A stretch of 5,402 nt of DNA from Geoglobus sp. (GTDB lineage Archaea; Halobacteriota; Archaeoglobi; Archaeoglobales; Archaeoglobaceae): positions 1,846-7,247 of the forward strand of contig JALURI010000266.1 in assembly GCA_027016965.1 (NCBI GenBank). The letters are read 5' to 3'. This document shows, piece after piece, positions 1 through 5,395 of this stretch. Numbering within the stretch: the stretch's first letter is position 1; each line of letters begins with the position of its first letter. Below the pieces are notes generated by a model that saw only the letters and a program-made list of their open reading frames with translations, was not told where the DNA came from and did no database searches. A program made the position numbers and the translations under genes.

Positions 1-423
1 TCATGCTCAAATTACAGTGTTTTTCAGGATGAAAAGCTTGATGAATTTGTGGAAGAAATCGTAAAACAGAAAATGCCTCTAATTTTCGAGGAAGAGTTTG
101 AATTTACAAAAATGTTTGTGGAAAGGTTTGAGGATGTGATTCTGATTATACCGCACCTTGGAGCTCTTGGTGGAAACCCATATGAGTTTCTGAACGAGTT
201 TGAGAACTTTGAAAATGTTTACTTCGATACATCCCTTTCTGCAGTCAGAACACTTCAGCAGTTTATTGATAGGATTGGCGAAGAGAGAGTCATCTTTGGC
301 TCAGACCTGCCATTCAGCACAATGGAGGTGGAGCTTGAAAAGGTAATGAGAATTGAAACTGGAGAAAAGGAAAGAGAGATGATTCTCTGGAAGAATATAG
401 AAAGGCTCTGCAATCTGCGATAG
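1..423 (+). CDS. Amidohydrolase-like TIM-barrel protein, 3' part only
   Basis: The reading frame is open from the first base, so the gene starts outside the window; 140 codons are visible, ending in TAG. The visible part resembles the C-terminal half of the amidohydrolase-2 family of metal-dependent hydrolases. It has a strand ending in IPHLG (His codon at 154-156), a segment VYFDTS, then VIFGSDLPF (Asp codon at 304-306), the usual place of the last metal/catalytic Asp, followed by a C-terminal helix. In typical members the strand before these ends in a metal-binding His (pattern LPVLIH); here the same place reads MPLIFEEE, with Glu (88-90) where His is expected. The substrate cannot be told; members hydrolyse or decarboxylate small cyclic or carboxylated compounds. 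An internal GTG at 49 is unlikely to be the start because the domain continues upstream of it. Family assignment is fairly sure, activity unknown. Confidence 0.72.
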   Translation, partial: SCSNYSVFQDEKLDEFVEEIVKQKMPLIFEEEFEFTKMFVERFEDVILIIPHLGALGGNPYEFLNEFENFENVYFDTSLSAVRTLQQFIDRIGEERVIFGSDLPFSTMEVELEKVMRIETGEKEREMILWKNIERLCNLR

Positions 424-424
424 T

Positions 425-1426
425 TTATGCGATCCTGAACCTTAAAACAAAAACACTGCCGGATGGTTTGTTATCCTCCACCCAGATATCTCCACCGTAC
501 TTTTCCATTAGTCTTTTCACAATGAATAAACCTGTCCCTCTGCCTTCTTCAACACCTGTAAATCCCTCCTCAAATATCCTGTCTTTCAGCTCGTCAGGTA
601 TGCCTTTTCCCCTATCTGCAACCTTTACCTCACACCATTTGCCCTTTTTCAGGATTGTAATTGCAATGTCTCTGCTACCCCCATGTTCAACTGCATTTGC
701 TATGAGATTTTCTGCAATGGAGTAAATACCATCATCTGCCTGAACATTGCAGTTACCATGTATCTGAACATCAACATCCATCCCTGTGCAGACACTTTCA
801 AAAACCTCTCTAACTGAGATTTCCCTCATCTCCTTTCCCTCTTCTATGAGCCATTCAAGTTCTCTGAGTCTTTTTAGAGTTTTTATGCAGTTTTCAGCAC
901 TTTCCATTGATTTTTTTAAGTAACTTTCATCCCTTCTCTCACTGTAGAGCTCAAGATATCCCGTTACAGATGAAAGATGGTTGAGAATGTCATGTCTGAT
1001 CATTTTTCCGGTCAATCTTATAAATTCCTCCAGTTTCCTTCTTTTCTCTCTTTCTATGACATCCTGAGTCACATCCCTAACGACAGTGATTATCGCCATC
1101 CTATCCCTGAAAATAACTACAAGAGGTCTCAGCGATACATGTCTGATCTCATCATTCTTACATCTTATCCTTAGCTCAGCCTCTGACGGCAGTCCCTGAA
1201 ACTCTCCACTCAATGCCTTTTTTGTATTCAACATCATCTCTGCTCTCGTATTTTTATCCACAATAAGGTCAAAGGGATCTATCTCCATCAGCTCTTTTTT
1301 TGTGTAGCCTGTGATCTTGCAGATTTCGTGATTCACATAAACGAATCTACCATCCTGAAAAATGTAAATGCCTACCGGAAGCATGTCAAGAATGTCCTCA
1401 GCAAAATCGATGCTGAGTTTTCCCAT
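425..1426 (-). CDS. PAS-domain sensor histidine kinase, soluble
   Basis: A 333-residue protein from ATG at 1426. Residues about 7-121 form a PAS sensor domain (LPVGIYIFQDGRFVYVN, then ITGYTKKEL, ending at a VVRDVTQD linker). A dimerisation helix follows, with an H-box around His145 (IRHDILNHLS) as the likely phosphorylation site. The ATP-binding domain has an N-box (AENLIANAVEHG, Asn244), a G1 box (DRGKGIP, Asp271), an F box (FEEGF, about 285-289) and a G2 box (GRGTGL, about 295-300), so all catalytic motifs are intact. There is no membrane segment or signal peptide, so it should sense a cytosolic signal; the ligand or cofactor is unknown. No response regulator lies in the window, making it an orphan kinase here. 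The frame stays open to an upstream ATG at 1450, but a TATA element centred about 27 bases before 1426 favours 1426 with a leaderless mRNA. The stop codon is one base from that of the convergent amidohydrolase gene. Confidence 0.9.
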   Translation of the reverse strand: MGKLSIDFAEDILDMLPVGIYIFQDGRFVYVNHEICKITGYTKKELMEIDPFDLIVDKNTRAEMMLNTKKALSGEFQGLPSEAELRIRCKNDEIRHVSLRPLVVIFRDRMAIITVVRDVTQDVIEREKRRKLEEFIRLTGKMIRHDILNHLSSVTGYLELYSERRDESYLKKSMESAENCIKTLKRLRELEWLIEEGKEMREISVREVFESVCTGMDVDVQIHGNCNVQADDGIYSIAENLIANAVEHGGSRDIAITILKKGKWCEVKVADRGKGIPDELKDRIFEEGFTGVEEGRGTGLFIVKRLMEKYGGDIWVEDNKPSGSVFVLRFRIA

Positions 1427-1448
1427 AATTAATTTTGATAGACATAGC

Positions 1449-1462
1449 ATATAATACTTTCC
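1449..1462 (-). promoter_or_regulatory. Candidate BRE/TATA promoter of the histidine kinase gene
   Basis: On the minus strand this reads GGAAAG followed by TATTATAT, a good match to the archaeal purine-rich BRE plus TATA box. The TATA centre (about 1452-1453) lies 26-27 bases upstream of the ATG at 1426, the usual distance to the transcription start, so the mRNA would begin at or next to the start codon. No ribosome-binding site precedes 1426, which agrees with leaderless translation. If transcription instead reads through from ftsY, the ATG at 1450 would also be usable. Confidence 0.5.
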
Positions 1463-1509
1463 AAGGATTAGCTCAATTCCGAGTTGATATTAAGATAAAA
1501 GACCTGCGA

Positions 1510-2505
1510 TTATCCAAATAATCTTTCAATGAGCCAGTCAGGGTCAAATTTCACAAGATCTCCATATTCCTGCCCTGTTCCCATGAAAAGTATGGGTTTC
1601 TCAGTTACGTATGCAATTGAGATTGCAGTCCCACCTTTTGGATCTGCATCAAGCTTTGTTAGAATGCTCCCGTCAATTCCCACAGCGGAATTGAACATCT
1701 CTGCTCTCTCTATCGCATCATTTCCGGCAATGCTCTCATCAACAAACAGAATCAGGTGGGGATTGGTCACCCTCTTTATCTTTCCAAGCTGATCAATCAG
1801 GTTTTTCTTTGTATGCATTCTTCCTGCTGTGTCTGCAAGAACAAAGTCAATTCCCCTGCTTTCGGCATGTTTTATCGCATCATATATTACCGCTGCTGGA
1901 TCTGATCCGGGATTGTGCTTTATCAGCTTCACATCAAGTCTTCTGGCATGTTCTTCAAGCTGCTCTATTGCTCCAGCCCTGAACGTGTCTCCTGCAGCAA
2001 GAACAACAGAATAGCTGTTGTCCATCAGCCTTTTTGCAACCTTGGCAATTGTGGTTGTCTTACCTGTCCCGTTAACTCCCACAAAAAGAACCGTGACAGG
2101 TTTACTCTCCCTAACTGCCTTACCTGCCCATTCATCAAAGTCAAAGCTGTTACTGCTGAGAATCTCCTTTAAAACTACTTTGAGTTCTCTGATGATAATA
2201 TCGGAAACGCTTTCTCCAATTTTCTTCTTTTTTCCCCTTAGCCTGTTTCTCAGCTCTTCCGAAATTCTGTCCACAACATCAAAGGCGACATCAGATTCAA
2301 GCAGAGCCATTTCAAGTTCCGGGATAATTTTATCAAGTCTCGAATCATCGATAATAACTTCTCTTTTCAGAATAAGGGATGATATCTTCTCTTTTGCCCT
2401 TATCTTTTCGGTATCAACTTTATCTTCTCTTTCAATCTCCTCTTCAATCTCACTGTCTATTTTTTTCCTGAATGAGCTCAGCTTCTCTTTTATCGCCCCG
2501 AACAT
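1510..2505 (-). CDS. ftsY: Signal recognition particle receptor FtsY (SRP GTPase)
   Basis: A 331-residue SRP-type GTPase that docks SRP-ribosome complexes at the membrane for co-translational protein targeting, working in a GTP-dependent heterodimer with SRP54. A short charged, Glu/Lys-rich N-terminus (to about residue 40) is followed by the helical N domain (about 41-120) and the G domain. Visible motifs are the P-loop GVNGTGKT (143-150), DTFRAGA (173-179), the Walker B-like DTAGR (225-229), TKLD (283-286) and the closing loop GTGQEYGDL (309-317), followed by a C-terminal amphipathic helix. The FtsY type is separated from SRP54 by the absence of an M domain after the G domain. No transmembrane segment is seen; membrane contact in this family is peripheral. 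The ATG at 2505 is preceded by AGGA at a 6-base spacing and lies 2 bases after the prefoldin stop codon, so it is co-transcribed and is the last gene of the cluster. Confidence 0.97.
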   Translation of the reverse strand: MFGAIKEKLSSFRKKIDSEIEEEIEREDKVDTEKIRAKEKISSLILKREVIIDDSRLDKIIPELEMALLESDVAFDVVDRISEELRNRLRGKKKKIGESVSDIIIRELKVVLKEILSSNSFDFDEWAGKAVRESKPVTVLFVGVNGTGKTTTIAKVAKRLMDNSYSVVLAAGDTFRAGAIEQLEEHARRLDVKLIKHNPGSDPAAVIYDAIKHAESRGIDFVLADTAGRMHTKKNLIDQLGKIKRVTNPHLILFVDESIAGNDAIERAEMFNSAVGIDGSILTKLDADPKGGTAISIAYVTEKPILFMGTGQEYGDLVKFDPDWLIERLFG

Positions 2506-2507
2506 GA

Positions 2508-2933
2508 TTATTCCTGCTTTGCGGATTTTGCAAGTTCCGAGATTTCTTTCTGAATCTTTTCCATCTGACCTGCGATCTGCTGAAGCAGTTCTCCGAGCTT
2601 CTTTTCTGTCTCCTCAACGTTCTGTTTCTTTCTTGATAGGGTTTCTATGGCATCCTTCACTTCCTTTTCAACAACAACCCCCGCACCAACGTCAACGAGC
2701 ATCTTTTTGCTGTTTCTGACATCAACGTAGGCAAAAACCCCCCCACCAAGATTCAGTAAAGCTTCCACGTCACTCTCTGATTTTTCAAAGAACTCAAGGC
2801 TTTCTATGGTTCTGTTCAGCTCTTCTTTCATCATCTGGATTTCAATAATTCTTGCCTGAATGCCTTCTGCCTCCTTTCTCAGTTCCTCAAGAAAAACGAG
2901 CCTCTCCTGAATTGCCCTCTCAATCTCAGTCAT
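2508..2933 (-). CDS. pfdA: Prefoldin subunit alpha
   Basis: A 141-residue protein with the prefoldin alpha plan: an N-terminal coiled-coil helix (about 1-58), a glycine- and valine-rich beta-hairpin region (about 60-90, with GGGVFAYVDV and VDVGAGVVVEK), and a C-terminal coiled-coil helix (about 91-138) rich in Glu, Lys and Gln. In archaea two alpha and four beta subunits form a jellyfish-shaped hexamer that holds unfolded nascent proteins and passes them to the thermosome chaperonin. The beta subunit is not in this window. The length is normal for the family. The start codon overlaps the L18a stop in an ATGA (2933-2930), and no strong ribosome-binding site precedes it, so translation is probably coupled to L18a. 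FtsY follows after 2 bases. Confidence 0.95.
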   Translation of the reverse strand: MTEIERAIQERLVFLEELRKEAEGIQARIIEIQMMKEELNRTIESLEFFEKSESDVEALLNLGGGVFAYVDVRNSKKMLVDVGAGVVVEKEVKDAIETLSRKKQNVEETEKKLGELLQQIAGQMEKIQKEISELAKSAKQE

Positions 2934-3106
2934 TCAACCAACTCTACACTATCTATTTTAATAAGATTTCTCTTGACCTTGTGGTTGCTGCCTATGAGGG
3001 AGTAAACCTTCTCTCTTGCAAAACTCTCATTGTGAGCATCAACCACCTTTCTGAATGGCATCCAGACCATCCCATTTCTGAATCTTCCCTTAATCTCATA
3101 CCTCAT
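2930..3106 (-). CDS. rpl18a: Large-subunit ribosomal protein L18a (LX/L20e)
   Basis: A 58-residue basic protein beginning MRYEIKGRF, matching the short archaeal L18a/LX (eL20) form, a single-domain component of the large ribosomal subunit; the eukaryotic protein is about three times longer. Conserved-looking parts are the opening EIKGRFR, a central PFRKVVDAHNESFAREKVYSLIGSNHKVKRN and a closing IKIDSVELVE. The frame is open to an ATG at 3142, but that would overlap the aIF6 gene by 26 bases and lacks homology to the family start. The ATG at 3106 has GAGGTGG five bases before it and lies 10 bases after the aIF6 stop. The gene sits in its familiar archaeal place between aIF6 and prefoldin alpha. 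Confidence 0.93.
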   Translation of the reverse strand: MRYEIKGRFRNGMVWMPFRKVVDAHNESFAREKVYSLIGSNHKVKRNLIKIDSVELVE

Positions 3107-3111
3107 ACCCA

Positions 3112-3118
3112 CCACCTC
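3112..3118 (-). promoter_or_regulatory. Ribosome-binding site of L18a, fused to the aIF6 stop codon
   Basis: GAGGTGG on the minus strand, five bases before the ATG at 3106. Its first two bases are the last two of the aIF6 TGA stop (3119-3117). It decides the start at 3106 over the longer frame from 3142 and suggests that ribosomes ending aIF6 can re-initiate on L18a. Confidence 0.75.
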
Positions 3119-3773
3119 AGATGAAACCAAGAGCTTCTTCAATCACACCAAGCTCAAATCCTGTTGTATCTCTTCCTGCAACATAACCTTTTGAGTTTGC
3201 CACAACTCCTGTGCCGACCATCTCACTGCCAAAATTAACAGTACCCTTTACAGGATGAACATCAAGAACCTCACCAATTCTCTCCATTTCCCATTCGGTT
3301 GCATTGGGATTTACAAGAGCACCACTGTTTGTAACGACAGACGACATGCCAACAGTTTTCACACCACCAACCGTGCCCTTGACCACCTCAATACCGAGAA
3401 AATCTCTGATTTCTTCTGCAACACCATCATTTACGTCAGGATGGATGACTGCTCCTCTATCGTTGAGGGCGATAACATTCCCCATGCAGTTTATTTCAAT
3501 ATCTGCCACAAAAACATCGATCTCTCTCTTTATTCTGTTTAACTCCTTTTCCCGCACGTATTTTCCAACAACAGCTCCCGAAGAATTCAGAGCCATCATA
3601 GCCCCAACAAGTTCTGAACCTGCAACAGTGATTTTTATTACCTTAACCTCAAGCTCTCTTTCAACAGTCCTCCTTGCTCTTTCATCTCTTACTCCAATAA
3701 ACGCAACTTCTTCATTTGCTCTTATGTAGAGTCCAATCAGGGGGTTGCCATGAATGAGAAGAGTTTCCGGCAT
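3117..3773 (-). CDS. eif6: Translation initiation factor 6 (aIF6), anti-association factor
   Basis: A 218-residue protein of the eIF6/aIF6 family, which binds the large ribosomal subunit and keeps it from joining the small subunit early; in eukaryotes it also takes part in 60S maturation. The pentein fold, five copies of a beta-alpha unit, shows directly as repeated segments: residues 8-27 (HGNPLIGLYIRANEEVAFIG), 51-70, 94-113, about 138-157 and 181-200. Each has a glycine or polar turn, a hydrophobic strand and a second strand such as SGAVVG, RGAVIHP, SGALVNPN or KGYVAG. Length is normal for archaeal members. The ATG at 3773 follows the L31e stop by one base (TGAGATG) and has only a weak GTGAG-like site, so coupling to L31e is likely. 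L18a follows 10 bases downstream. Confidence 0.96.
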   Translation of the reverse strand: MPETLLIHGNPLIGLYIRANEEVAFIGVRDERARRTVERELEVKVIKITVAGSELVGAMMALNSSGAVVGKYVREKELNRIKREIDVFVADIEINCMGNVIALNDRGAVIHPDVNDGVAEEIRDFLGIEVVKGTVGGVKTVGMSSVVTNSGALVNPNATEWEMERIGEVLDVHPVKGTVNFGSEMVGTGVVANSKGYVAGRDTTGFELGVIEEALGFI

Positions 3774-3774
3774 C

Positions 3775-4044
3775 TCACTTTACAAGCTCTACTTCAACCA
3801 CACCATCATCGAACTTTACCGCCCTCACTCTGATCTTGGCGGGAACTTTCTTTCCTCCTCTCTCCCAGATCTTCTCATTGATGCTTGCGTCTATCTTTAT
3901 GTTTTCAGGGTCTGCTTTCATGTGTCTGCTGAGAAAGTTTCTGACATACTTGACAGCCTTTTTGGCTCTCAACCATCTTGGGTATCTTTTCATCTTCTGC
4001 CTTAATCCAATTGTGTAAACCCTCTCAACCTCTATCCCTGCCAT
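3775..4044 (-). CDS. rpl31e: Large-subunit ribosomal protein L31e
   Basis: An 89-residue basic protein of the L31e (eL31) family, found in archaea and eukaryotes and located near the nascent-chain exit tunnel of the large subunit, where targeting and chaperone factors dock. Family features are the opening VERVYTIGLR, the basic helix RYPRWLRAKKAVKYVRNFLSRHMK, the segment IKIDASINEKIWERGGKK and a C-terminal strand VRAVKFDDGVVEVELVK. The frame extends three codons further to a GTG at 4053, but that GTG is part of the ribosome-binding site GAGGTGA, which lies five bases before the ATG at 4044; 4044 is therefore chosen. L39e ends 10 bases upstream and aIF6 starts one base after the stop. Confidence 0.96.
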   Translation of the reverse strand: MAGIEVERVYTIGLRQKMKRYPRWLRAKKAVKYVRNFLSRHMKADPENIKIDASINEKIWERGGKKVPAKIRVRAVKFDDGVVEVELVK

Positions 4045-4049
4045 TTTAC

Positions 4050-4056
4050 TCACCTC
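4050..4056 (-). promoter_or_regulatory. Ribosome-binding site of L31e, fused to the L39e stop codon
   Basis: GAGGTGA on the minus strand, five bases before the ATG at 4044; its first two bases belong to the L39e TGA stop (4057-4055). It contains the GTG at 4053 that would otherwise look like an upstream start, and so fixes the L31e start at 4044. Confidence 0.75.
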
Positions 4057-4207
4057 ACACTTTTAGCTTCTTTGCTCTCCAGTATCTTCTCTTTGGACTG
4101 TATATCACCTTTCGGTTTGTCTTTATAGTAACCCATATAGGTGCCCTTCTATTCATCTTGTAAAATTTTGCCAGTCTCTTCTTAACACCAACTGTTTTCT
4201 TCCCCAT
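4055..4207 (-). CDS. rpl39e: Large-subunit ribosomal protein L39e
   Basis: A 50-residue, very basic protein read from ATG at 4207 to TGA at 4057-4055. It begins [20 protein letters not shown], continues [14 protein letters not shown] and ends [14 protein letters not shown], the full-length archaeal/eukaryotic L39e (eL39) pattern; the NRRAPIWV and PKRRYWR segments are the most diagnostic. L39e lines the lower part of the peptide exit tunnel, in the place taken by an extension of uL23 in bacteria. About half of the residues are Lys or Arg or lie next to one, as expected for a tunnel protein embedded in rRNA. AAGGTGA at 4220-4214, overlapping the stop of the PDCD5 gene, precedes the start by six bases. 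The gene is easily missed because of its small size. Confidence 0.96.
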   Translation of the reverse strand: MGKKTVGVKKRLAKFYKMNRRAPIWVTIKTNRKVIYSPKRRYWRAKKLKV

Positions 4208-4218
4208 TTTCCATCACC

Positions 4219-4554
4219 TTACTTTCTGATAATTTTTGTTTCTCTTTTTTTTGGCATTGCCCTCTTTAAAATCTCTCTGAGCATTTCATCTGTGATTTTG
4301 GCTTGAATCTTTCCTGATTGAGCCAGTGCTATGAGCTGATTTTCAACAGCTTCAGCCACTTCAGGGTGGGCAAGCTTTATTCTTGAAAGTCTTTCTCTTG
4401 CCTCAGGTTCCAGTATGGCTTTGAGTATTATTCTTTTTTGTTCCTCAATCCTTCTTGCCATTTCTTCCTGCCTTGCAAGCTCTTCCAGCTCTCTCTGTCT
4501 CTGGGCTTGAAGTTCCATAAGTTTTCTCCTTCTTATTTCCTCAAGGTCATCCAC
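4219..4554 (-). CDS. PDCD5-family DNA/RNA-binding protein
   Basis: A 111-residue protein of the PDCD5/TFAR19 family (DUF122), conserved in archaea and eukaryotes. It opens with a flexible, strongly charged helix ([21 protein letters not shown], then [17 protein letters not shown], about residues 2-40). A compact three-helix core follows (about 41-95: [41 protein letters not shown], then [15 protein letters not shown]), and the tail is basic. The archaeal role is not settled: nucleic-acid binding has been shown or proposed, and the eukaryotic protein binds chaperonin and acts in apoptosis. Three starts are close together: GTG 4563, ATG 4560 and GTG 4554. I choose GTG 4554 because GGAGGTGA (4567-4560) then lies five bases away, as for the neighbouring genes, and the family usually begins [12 protein letters not shown] 4560 overlaps that site. 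Its constant position beside S19e and L39e suggests a ribosome-linked role. Confidence 0.9.
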   Translation of the reverse strand: MDDLEEIRRRKLMELQAQRQRELEELARQEEMARRIEEQKRIILKAILEPEARERLSRIKLAHPEVAEAVENQLIALAQSGKIQAKITDEMLREILKRAMPKKRETKIIRK

Positions 4555-4559
4555 TGCCA

Positions 4560-4567
4560 TCACCTCC
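4560..4567 (-). promoter_or_regulatory. Ribosome-binding site of the PDCD5-family gene
   Basis: GGAGGTGA on the minus strand, the strongest such site in the window. It lies five bases before GTG 4554 but overlaps ATG 4560 and GTG 4563, so it supports 4554 as the start. A leaderless transcript made from the AT-rich sequence just upstream could still use ATG 4560. Confidence 0.6.
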
Positions 4568-4576
4568 GTTTTGCGT

Positions 4577-4590
4577 TATTATTTATTTTC
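4577..4590 (-). promoter_or_regulatory. Possible internal promoter in the S19e-PDCD5 gap
   Basis: The 47 bases between S19e and the PDCD5 gene form the widest gap inside the cluster. On the minus strand they contain GAAAATAAATAATAA, a loose match to BRE plus TATA. Its centre lies about 25-29 bases before the start-codon region, which would permit an extra transcript for L39e, L31e and the genes after them. The match is not strong, and an AT-rich gap can give this by chance. Confidence 0.25.
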
Positions 4591-4601
4591 AGGACAGAAC
4601 A

Positions 4602-5051
4602 TCAGTACTTTGCTATCGATGGAATGTCCTTTTCAAGCTCCCTTTTTATTTCTGCTGAAATTCTATCAAGAAACGATCTACCCTTGGCTGAGACCACCCT
4701 TCCCTCATCTGTTTTTTCAACGAATCCTGCATTTTCAAGCTGATGAAGTGCCCTCCTCACAATGGATCCACTTCCTTTTCTGAATTTTTCAGGTTTTGAC
4801 CCTCTGTTCTTTCTACCACCGTAGGCAGTCCTCAGCCTTTCGATTCCAACAGGTCCATCAGTGTAAACCTTCCTGAAAATTGCTGCAACCCTGTAATACC
4901 ACCAGTCAGATTGTTCCGGACTTCTTTCCTTGTGAACACCTGTTTTAACGTAATTTGCCCATTCAGGTGGCCTGAATTCATCCATTTCTCTCAGTTTCTC
5001 AGCAACCCTTTCAATGAGGATGTTTGGCGGGACATCAAACACTGTTGGCAT
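4602..5051 (-). CDS. rps19e: Small-subunit ribosomal protein S19e
   Basis: A 149-residue protein of the S19e (eS19) family, a winged-helix-like component of the small-subunit head needed for rRNA processing in eukaryotes (the human protein is mutated in Diamond-Blackfan anaemia). Visible family features are the opening [36 protein letters not shown], the aromatic motif [15 protein letters not shown] (about 49-63), [20 protein letters not shown], the signature [21 protein letters not shown], and a C-terminal helix. The start at ATG 5051 is chosen because GAGGTGT lies five bases before it; the in-frame GTG at 5060 is part of that site. The start is 2 bases after the stop of the YhbY-like gene, so the two are co-transcribed and probably coupled. 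Confidence 0.96.
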   Translation of the reverse strand: MPTVFDVPPNILIERVAEKLREMDEFRPPEWANYVKTGVHKERSPEQSDWWYYRVAAIFRKVYTDGPVGIERLRTAYGGRKNRGSKPEKFRKGSGSIVRRALHQLENAGFVEKTDEGRVVSAKGRSFLDRISAEIKRELEKDIPSIAKY

Positions 5052-5053
5052 GA

Positions 5054-5290
5054 TTAACACCTCTTGAAAGTGAGAACGAATCCTCTTAAATCCACAAGCT
5101 CCCCATCAACCTTTTTTGCAATTTCCTCGGCAAGTCTTTTTCTATCTGCACCAGAAATCTCCTGCCTGAAGTTTTTGAGCATTTTTATCCTGACAACTCT
5201 TCTTTTTTCAAGTAAGTTGTTAATCTCCATGATAAGATTATCGTTAATTCCCTTTTTCCCCACATTCAGCGTAACAATGCCATCACTCAT
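5054..5290 (-). CDS. YhbY/CRM-domain RNA-binding protein
   Basis: A 78-residue protein that is essentially one CRS1-YhbY (CRM) domain, an RNA-binding fold related to IF3-C and KH-like folds. Visible marks are [33 protein letters not shown], which matches the domain's GKxGl-t-n-i---i-----LikVK pattern and includes the family's GxxG-type loop as GKKG (about 11-14). A helix with [22 protein letters not shown] and a last strand FVLTFKR follow. Bacterial YhbY associates with pre-50S particles and plant relatives act in group II intron splicing; for the archaeal protein a role in ribosome assembly is an inference supported by its place at the head of a ribosomal-protein cluster. The C-terminal codons AAG AGG TGT contain the ribosome-binding site of S19e. 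No clear ribosome-binding site precedes ATG 5290, and a TATA-like element lies about 27 bases upstream, so leaderless translation is likely. Confidence 0.88.
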   Translation of the reverse strand: MSDGIVTLNVGKKGINDNLIMEINNLLEKRRVVRIKMLKNFRQEISGADRKRLAEEIAKKVDGELVDLRGFVLTFKRC

Positions 5291-5312
5291 GCATAACCCA
5301 GTGAATATGTGG

Positions 5313-5327
5313 TTTTAAAAATTTTGT
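5313..5327 (-). promoter_or_regulatory. Candidate promoter of the ribosomal-protein cluster
   Basis: The minus strand reads ACAAAA followed by TTTTTAAAA (5321-5313). The TATA-like part is centred near 5317, about 27 bases before ATG 5290, giving a predicted transcription start at or next to the start codon. This would drive the nine genes from the YhbY-like gene to ftsY. Confidence 0.5.
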
Positions 5328-5330
5328 GCA

Positions 5331-5357
5331 GAACTCCTGAAAAAGTCTCAGGAACTC
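5331..5357. repeat. Small repeat array between divergent promoters
   Basis: GAACTC occurs at 5331-5336 and again at 5352-5357, 21 bases apart (two helical turns). Overlapping these is an inverted repeat TCCTGA (5335-5340) and TCAGGA (5348-5353) with a 7-base centre. The array lies between the two candidate BREs, a natural place for a regulator, but the arms are short and no regulator is identified. Confidence 0.35.
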
Positions 5358-5358
5358 T

Positions 5359-5373
5359 CCGAAATTAATAAAT
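5359..5373 (+). promoter_or_regulatory. Candidate promoter of a divergent plus-strand gene
   Basis: CCGAAA (5359-5364) followed by TTAATAAAT (5365-5373) is a good BRE/TATA match. Its centre lies 27 bases before an ATG at 5396, so it predicts a plus-strand transcript starting next to that ATG. Confidence 0.5.
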
Positions 5374-5395
5374 GCAGATAGGAAAGTGTTCTGAT

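Noticed and set aside
49..423. Separate small protein starting at GTG 49
   Set aside because: The frame continues upstream without a stop to the window edge and the amidohydrolase fold needs the upstream part, so the GTG is internal.
1488..1503. T-rich stretch CTTTTATCTTAATAT (minus strand) after ftsY as a terminator or a second promoter
   Set aside because: The T-run is only four bases, and as a promoter it would place transcription start near 1470 with no ribosome-binding site for either start. The element at 1449-1462 fits better, so this is left unassigned.
2018..2719. A 233-codon open frame on the plus strand
   Set aside because: It is antisense to ftsY and pfdA, its product is dominated by Ser, Leu and Ile without domain features, and the opposite strand carries clear families across the whole stretch.
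3104..3142. Longer L18a start at ATG 3142
   Set aside because: It overlaps the end of aIF6, lacks a ribosome-binding site and adds residues not found at the family's usual start, whereas 3106 has a strong site.
3304..3729. Plus-strand open frame of 141 codons inside the aIF6 region
   Set aside because: It is a Ser/Thr/Pro-rich shadow of the aIF6 gene and has no recognisable motif or start signal.
3978..4163. Plus-strand hydrophobic 61-residue frame resembling a membrane peptide
   Set aside because: It lies opposite L31e and L39e; Lys/Arg-rich codons read in reverse give Phe/Leu/Ser-rich products, so the apparent hydrophobicity is an artefact.
5331..5357. Inverted repeat as an intrinsic terminator
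   Set aside because: The stem is only six pairs with no following T-run, and it lies upstream of both divergent genes, so a regulatory site is the better reading.
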